The position numbers and the translations under genes are program-made. A stretch of DNA of 64,000 nt from NCBI GenBank assembly GCA_022641835.1, contig CP048715.1, positions 2,294,001-2,358,000 on the forward strand. Direction: 5' to 3'. Every line of letters starts with the position of its first letter. The first letter of the stretch is position 1. Positions 60,718 to 64,000 of the stretch are shown here, piece after piece. The stretch comes from Petasospora fabianii (Eukaryota; Ascomycota; Saccharomycetes; Phaffomycetales; Wickerhamomycetaceae). The notes under the pieces are model-generated. The model saw nothing but the letters and a program-made list of their open reading frames with translations, searched no databases and was not told the origin of the DNA.

Positions 60718-63700
60718 CTACTGCTTGTTCTTAGCAATTATCTTCACCCATGGCTGGTGGAACTTGTTGAATCCAACAACCTTCTCCAACGCATTGATCC
60801 ACTCAGCCTTCAGACCCTCAGTTTCTGCGTTGAAAGTAATAATTTCACCGTTCTTGAATTTTAACTTGAAACCGTCATTCATAAGTATCTCGTCTGTGAA
60901 GTTTCTTCCGCCTGTCTCCCTCTTCTTACCATTATGCATAACGTCGACAGTCTTCAGTAAGTTGATCAAAGCCCTTGGCTTCTTCGTCACTTCATGGTGG
61001 GCAATGAGTTTAGTGCCCTCCAATTTGAAGAATCTTCTTTTCCAGAGATCACAATCACCACCTTCCTGGAATAAGAAGCCCTCATGTCTGACGTTGCTCT
61101 GCTCCACAAGGTGATCAGCAATGCTGTTGGCGATCTTCATGGACGGTGGAAGAGTTTCAAGTGGTGACGTTCTTGGAATGTACATCATTGTCACATCCAT
61201 CTTACCAATCAAATGTGGTGGTTTCTCGAACTTCTTACCATTCTGAACCACAGTCTCCCACTCATTGAAAAGCTCAATAATGTAGTTCTGTGACTTGCCA
61301 GTGATCTCGTTGTCATTCGTAAAGAAGCTGATCTTGTTCTTACCAAAGCTGCCATCATTGGCAAACTTGCTGTCCCATGGATCATTCACTACCTTTCTCG
61401 TCTCGAACGCCTTCTGGACCCTGAACTTCGGTTTGGCACCGATAAGTCGACTGAGTCTGTTGTTCTTCAACGGAATCTTCTCATATACCTCAACAAGTTC
61501 ATTTTCTGGCCTGTGATAGGTGACCTTGAATGTGAAGAAAACTTCAGTAATATCATCATCAATAATGATTTCAAACTCCTTGTCAACTGCAACACTATGG
61601 TCAAGATCCATCATTGGAGTAGCAATGGTGTGCTTACCATTGTCAAGATATAGCTTGAATGTGGCTTTGTGGTTCTTGATGTTGTCCAATAGAACGCCTT
61701 CGAGCTTGTTAATACGAATGTAAAGGCGTCCCTTGTCACTGGAGGTCATGTCCAAGTCCTGCTCGAACATACTCATACGAGAATTCTGGGTCTTCAGCAT
61801 CTGATCTCCAACCTGGTAATTCACGGAGTTCGGTTGGCTGACACTTCTCTCGCCTCCAACACTGGTCTTTCTTGGACTGGCCTGGTTTAGTTCAGATCCG
61901 GCAAGAGCAGCAAGTGGAGTTCTCACTCTTGGGGCTTGTGACTTCTGCGATGGGGCAGACTTGACCTGAGGAGCAGATTGATTATTCTTGACTCTGGTCT
62001 TCATGTAGCTCAAGTTGTCAACTTCCGGTACTATTGGGGTAGACAGCTCTTCCTTATCCAAGATATCATTGGATGATGAGGACCCAATACGCATCTTGAA
62101 AGCCTTCTCAAAATCACTGCTTAAATCAAGACCACGACCAGAGATACCTGATGCCAATCTTGCATTAACCATATCTGGTGAAGAAGTCGAGGCAATAGAT
62201 CTGATCGTCGAAGAATATGGATGTTGTCTGTTCTCAGAAGGTTTCGTCAGCATAGAGTAAGGAGTTGTCTGAGAATCTAGAGACTTGAAGGAGATGTTCT
62301 GGTGGGACTCGTACTCAACATCAACACCGTGATCCTCCTGGTTGGAAACAATTACCTGACCAACTGCCGATGAAGACTTGACATGGGCTTCCTCACCGGT
62401 GACATTCTTGGCTATCATATTCTCAATCTTTCCGGCATCAACTGGTGGCGTGCGACCATCCGTAGAGCCTGAACCGGTGGCAGGCTCGTTAGATCCCCAA
62501 ATTGCCTTGACAAGCTCATCTTGGCCGCTGTTGTCTGACTTCTGAAATGTTGGTTCAGACTGTGAGACATCCCATTCCTTGAACGCGAGGGCGAAATCAG
62601 AGGAACTGCTGAGGTCTGGAAGGCCGATCCCTGAAGAGTTGGCAAGAACATTAGATGTGTCTGCAGGGAAGAGAGAGCTATCCGTATTCATCGAGGTGTT
62701 TCTGGACTCGAGCTTGACGACAGATGACTGACTCACAGAGGTCGCAATGAAGGAATCCTCATTCAGGAGACTCAATCTCTTTCTTTCAGATGACGCCTCA
62801 TCCTTCAGCTGAGAAGCGTCCAGCGTAATCTTGTCAGCTCTATCACTTTTTGATCTTCTGGTACTGAGTCTTCTAAGGATATTCTCTGGTGGAGTTGCTG
62901 TTCTCATAGAGCCAAAGGCTCCGGATCCGTACTGTGGCTGTGGAGATTGCGGCTTTGGTTGACTGTGCCAGATGTCAATGTAGCTTGTGGGTGGGCTCAC
63001 GATAGCAGGCATATCGTCCTCTGGAACTTTATCATGGAAGAGTGTGCTGTTGAATGATGGCAGCGTGCCCCGTGGCCCTTCCCTTGTATCATCTTCTGTT
63101 GAATCCAGTGACTCTTTGAGAGTACCAAAGTCCTCACCAAAGTCCAAATCTTCTGTTTGAACAGCAACCTCCACATCAACATGATCAGTAGGCGTGTATA
63201 TCTGTCTTGGCTCTTGTGTGAGCTTCTCAATGGTACCAGTATCAAGGGAGCTATGCAAGAGTGGAGATTTAGATACTTCTTCTGAAGACTTTGGGGCTGG
63301 CGTGTCCTCCTCAATGGCGGCAGCACTAGCAACATCTGGTTCCGCCTCGCCAGATAGGACATATACATCTTCATCTTCATCATTAATTTGCTCGAAAATG
63401 TTCCCAGAAGTATCACCAGGAACACTTCTGTAACTCTCGTTCATACGATCTGAGCTGTTGTACAGCATGGTCTCCTTAAACTCATCGGCGAATGATGAGT
63501 CAGCATCGTCCTCACCATCAGCAAGAATAGGAGGACGAGACAAATGCAGGTCATCGATTCCAGTACCCACAGGTTGTTCAGCAAGGTGTGGTGAAGAGTT
63601 ATTGAGAAGGCTTACATGCTCAAGGGGTGAGACAGCTCTCTGCTGTGAGAGATCGCCATGGATAGATGACTGGATGGAAAGAGCGTCATCGCTGTCATGA

Positions 63701-63996
63701 GCCTCGCTCGATGGTTCTTCTGAGGCGATTGTCTCAGATGGCTCGGTTATTGGCGTGACATTCTCGATTGCTGGTGGCGATGGCGACGATGGCGAAGCAC
63801 TCAAGGCACGTTCAATGTGTGGAGATGGAAGAAGACCTGGCTCTTCTTTAACGATAGGGTCTGGGGTATTCTCGGTGAGCTCAGGAGCTGGTGTTTCTCC
63901 CTCAATAACAAAAGATCCTGGAATGGCTTCTGGTTCAAGCTTCTCGAGTTTAACTTGAACATCATCGCCCTTCTTACTCTTGCCGAAGGAAGACAT
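60718..63996 (-). CDS. BUD4: Anillin-like bud-site protein Bud4
   Basis: 1092 residues; the start ATG is 4 bases from the window edge, so the gene is complete but its promoter is not seen. A long Ser/Asp-rich disordered N-terminus (about 1-700) is followed by an anillin-homology region (about 740-960, LYIRINKLEGVLLDNIKNHK onward) and a C-terminal PH domain (about 965-1085: HEGFLFQEGGDCDLWKRRFFK). Bud4 links septins to the axial bud-site landmark and organises the septin double ring at the neck. Confidence 0.9.
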   Translation of the reverse strand: MSSFGKSKKGDDVQVKLEKLEPEAIPGSFVIEGETPAPELTENTPDPIVKEEPGLLPSPHIERALSASPSSPSPPAIENVTPITEPSETIASEEPSSEAHDSDDALSIQSSIHGDLSQQRAVSPLEHVSLLNNSSPHLAEQPVGTGIDDLHLSRPPILADGEDDADSSFADEFKETMLYNSSDRMNESYRSVPGDTSGNIFEQINDEDEDVYVLSGEAEPDVASAAAIEEDTPAPKSSEEVSKSPLLHSSLDTGTIEKLTQEPRQIYTPTDHVDVEVAVQTEDLDFGEDFGTLKESLDSTEDDTREGPRGTLPSFNSTLFHDKVPEDDMPAIVSPPTSYIDIWHSQPKPQSPQPQYGSGAFGSMRTATPPENILRRLSTRRSKSDRADKITLDASQLKDEASSERKRLSLLNEDSFIATSVSQSSVVKLESRNTSMNTDSSLFPADTSNVLANSSGIGLPDLSSSSDFALAFKEWDVSQSEPTFQKSDNSGQDELVKAIWGSNEPATGSGSTDGRTPPVDAGKIENMIAKNVTGEEAHVKSSSAVGQVIVSNQEDHGVDVEYESHQNISFKSLDSQTTPYSMLTKPSENRQHPYSSTIRSIASTSSPDMVNARLASGISGRGLDLSSDFEKAFKMRIGSSSSNDILDKEELSTPIVPEVDNLSYMKTRVKNNQSAPQVKSAPSQKSQAPRVRTPLAALAGSELNQASPRKTSVGGERSVSQPNSVNYQVGDQMLKTQNSRMSMFEQDLDMTSSDKGRLYIRINKLEGVLLDNIKNHKATFKLYLDNGKHTIATPMMDLDHSVAVDKEFEIIIDDDITEVFFTFKVTYHRPENELVEVYEKIPLKNNRLSRLIGAKPKFRVQKAFETRKVVNDPWDSKFANDGSFGKNKISFFTNDNEITGKSQNYIIELFNEWETVVQNGKKFEKPPHLIGKMDVTMMYIPRTSPLETLPPSMKIANSIADHLVEQSNVRHEGFLFQEGGDCDLWKRRFFKLEGTKLIAHHEVTKKPRALINLLKTVDVMHNGKKRETGGRNFTDEILMNDGFKLKFKNGEIITFNAETEGLKAEWINALEKVVGFNKFHQPWVKIIAKNKQ

Positions 63997-64000
63997 GAAA

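Overview
This window is nuclear DNA from a budding yeast (Saccharomycotina). Genes are compact and mostly intronless, and the few introns carry ACTAAC branch points. Typical yeast genes are present: an alpha-factor-type pheromone precursor, HAP3, BIR1, BUD4, DNA2, HUL5, FIP1, UPC2 and ERG1. CTG falls at conserved leucine positions (for example the DLK motif of the HUL5 HECT domain), so CTG is most likely read as Leu and the CTG-Ser and CTG-Ala clades are disfavoured. A group III (NIK1-type) hybrid histidine kinase, an SCA7-domain protein and a secreted-type ureohydrolase argue against Saccharomyces itself. I cannot name the species.

Layout: 1-1330 is the 3' part of a PHD-finger gene. 2.5-8.1 kb holds an NCS1 permease, a MATE transporter and a ureohydrolase with a signal peptide. 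Their two control regions share TCGGAA-type repeats and a 14-bp identical block, which suggests a small co-regulated guanidino/nitrogen-compound cluster. Initiator tRNA-Met, UPC2 and tRNA-Lys(CTT) follow, then mitochondrial Lon (PIM1), HAP3 and an ECM3-type carrier. 19.7-20.3 kb encodes a pheromone precursor with four identical peptides. 21.7-25.9 kb carries CTR2 (spliced), LSM8, SNN1, OST3 and a RidA-family protein. 27-32.3 kb carries a YOX1/YHP1 homeobox repressor, an unknown coiled-coil protein, SFC1 and RPL43, whose start codon is split by an intron. A 3.2-kb gene-free stretch precedes a three-exon SCA7-domain gene. 38-45 kb has an unknown basic protein and NIK1. 45-64 kb is dense: BIR1, ERG1, FIP1, DNA2, SSH4, HUL5 and BUD4.

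Functional links: UPC2 is the sterol sensor that in other yeasts activates ERG genes, and a TATACGA sterol response element lies upstream of ERG1 here. ACGCG (MBF-type) boxes precede the YOX1 homologue and DNA2. A Mig1-type site precedes SFC1, and pheromone response elements precede the pheromone gene. Three genes needed intron reconstruction: CTR2, RPL43 and the SCA7 gene. Several start codons were moved to internal ATGs because the longest open frames began with non-ATG codons or upstream of the TATA box.
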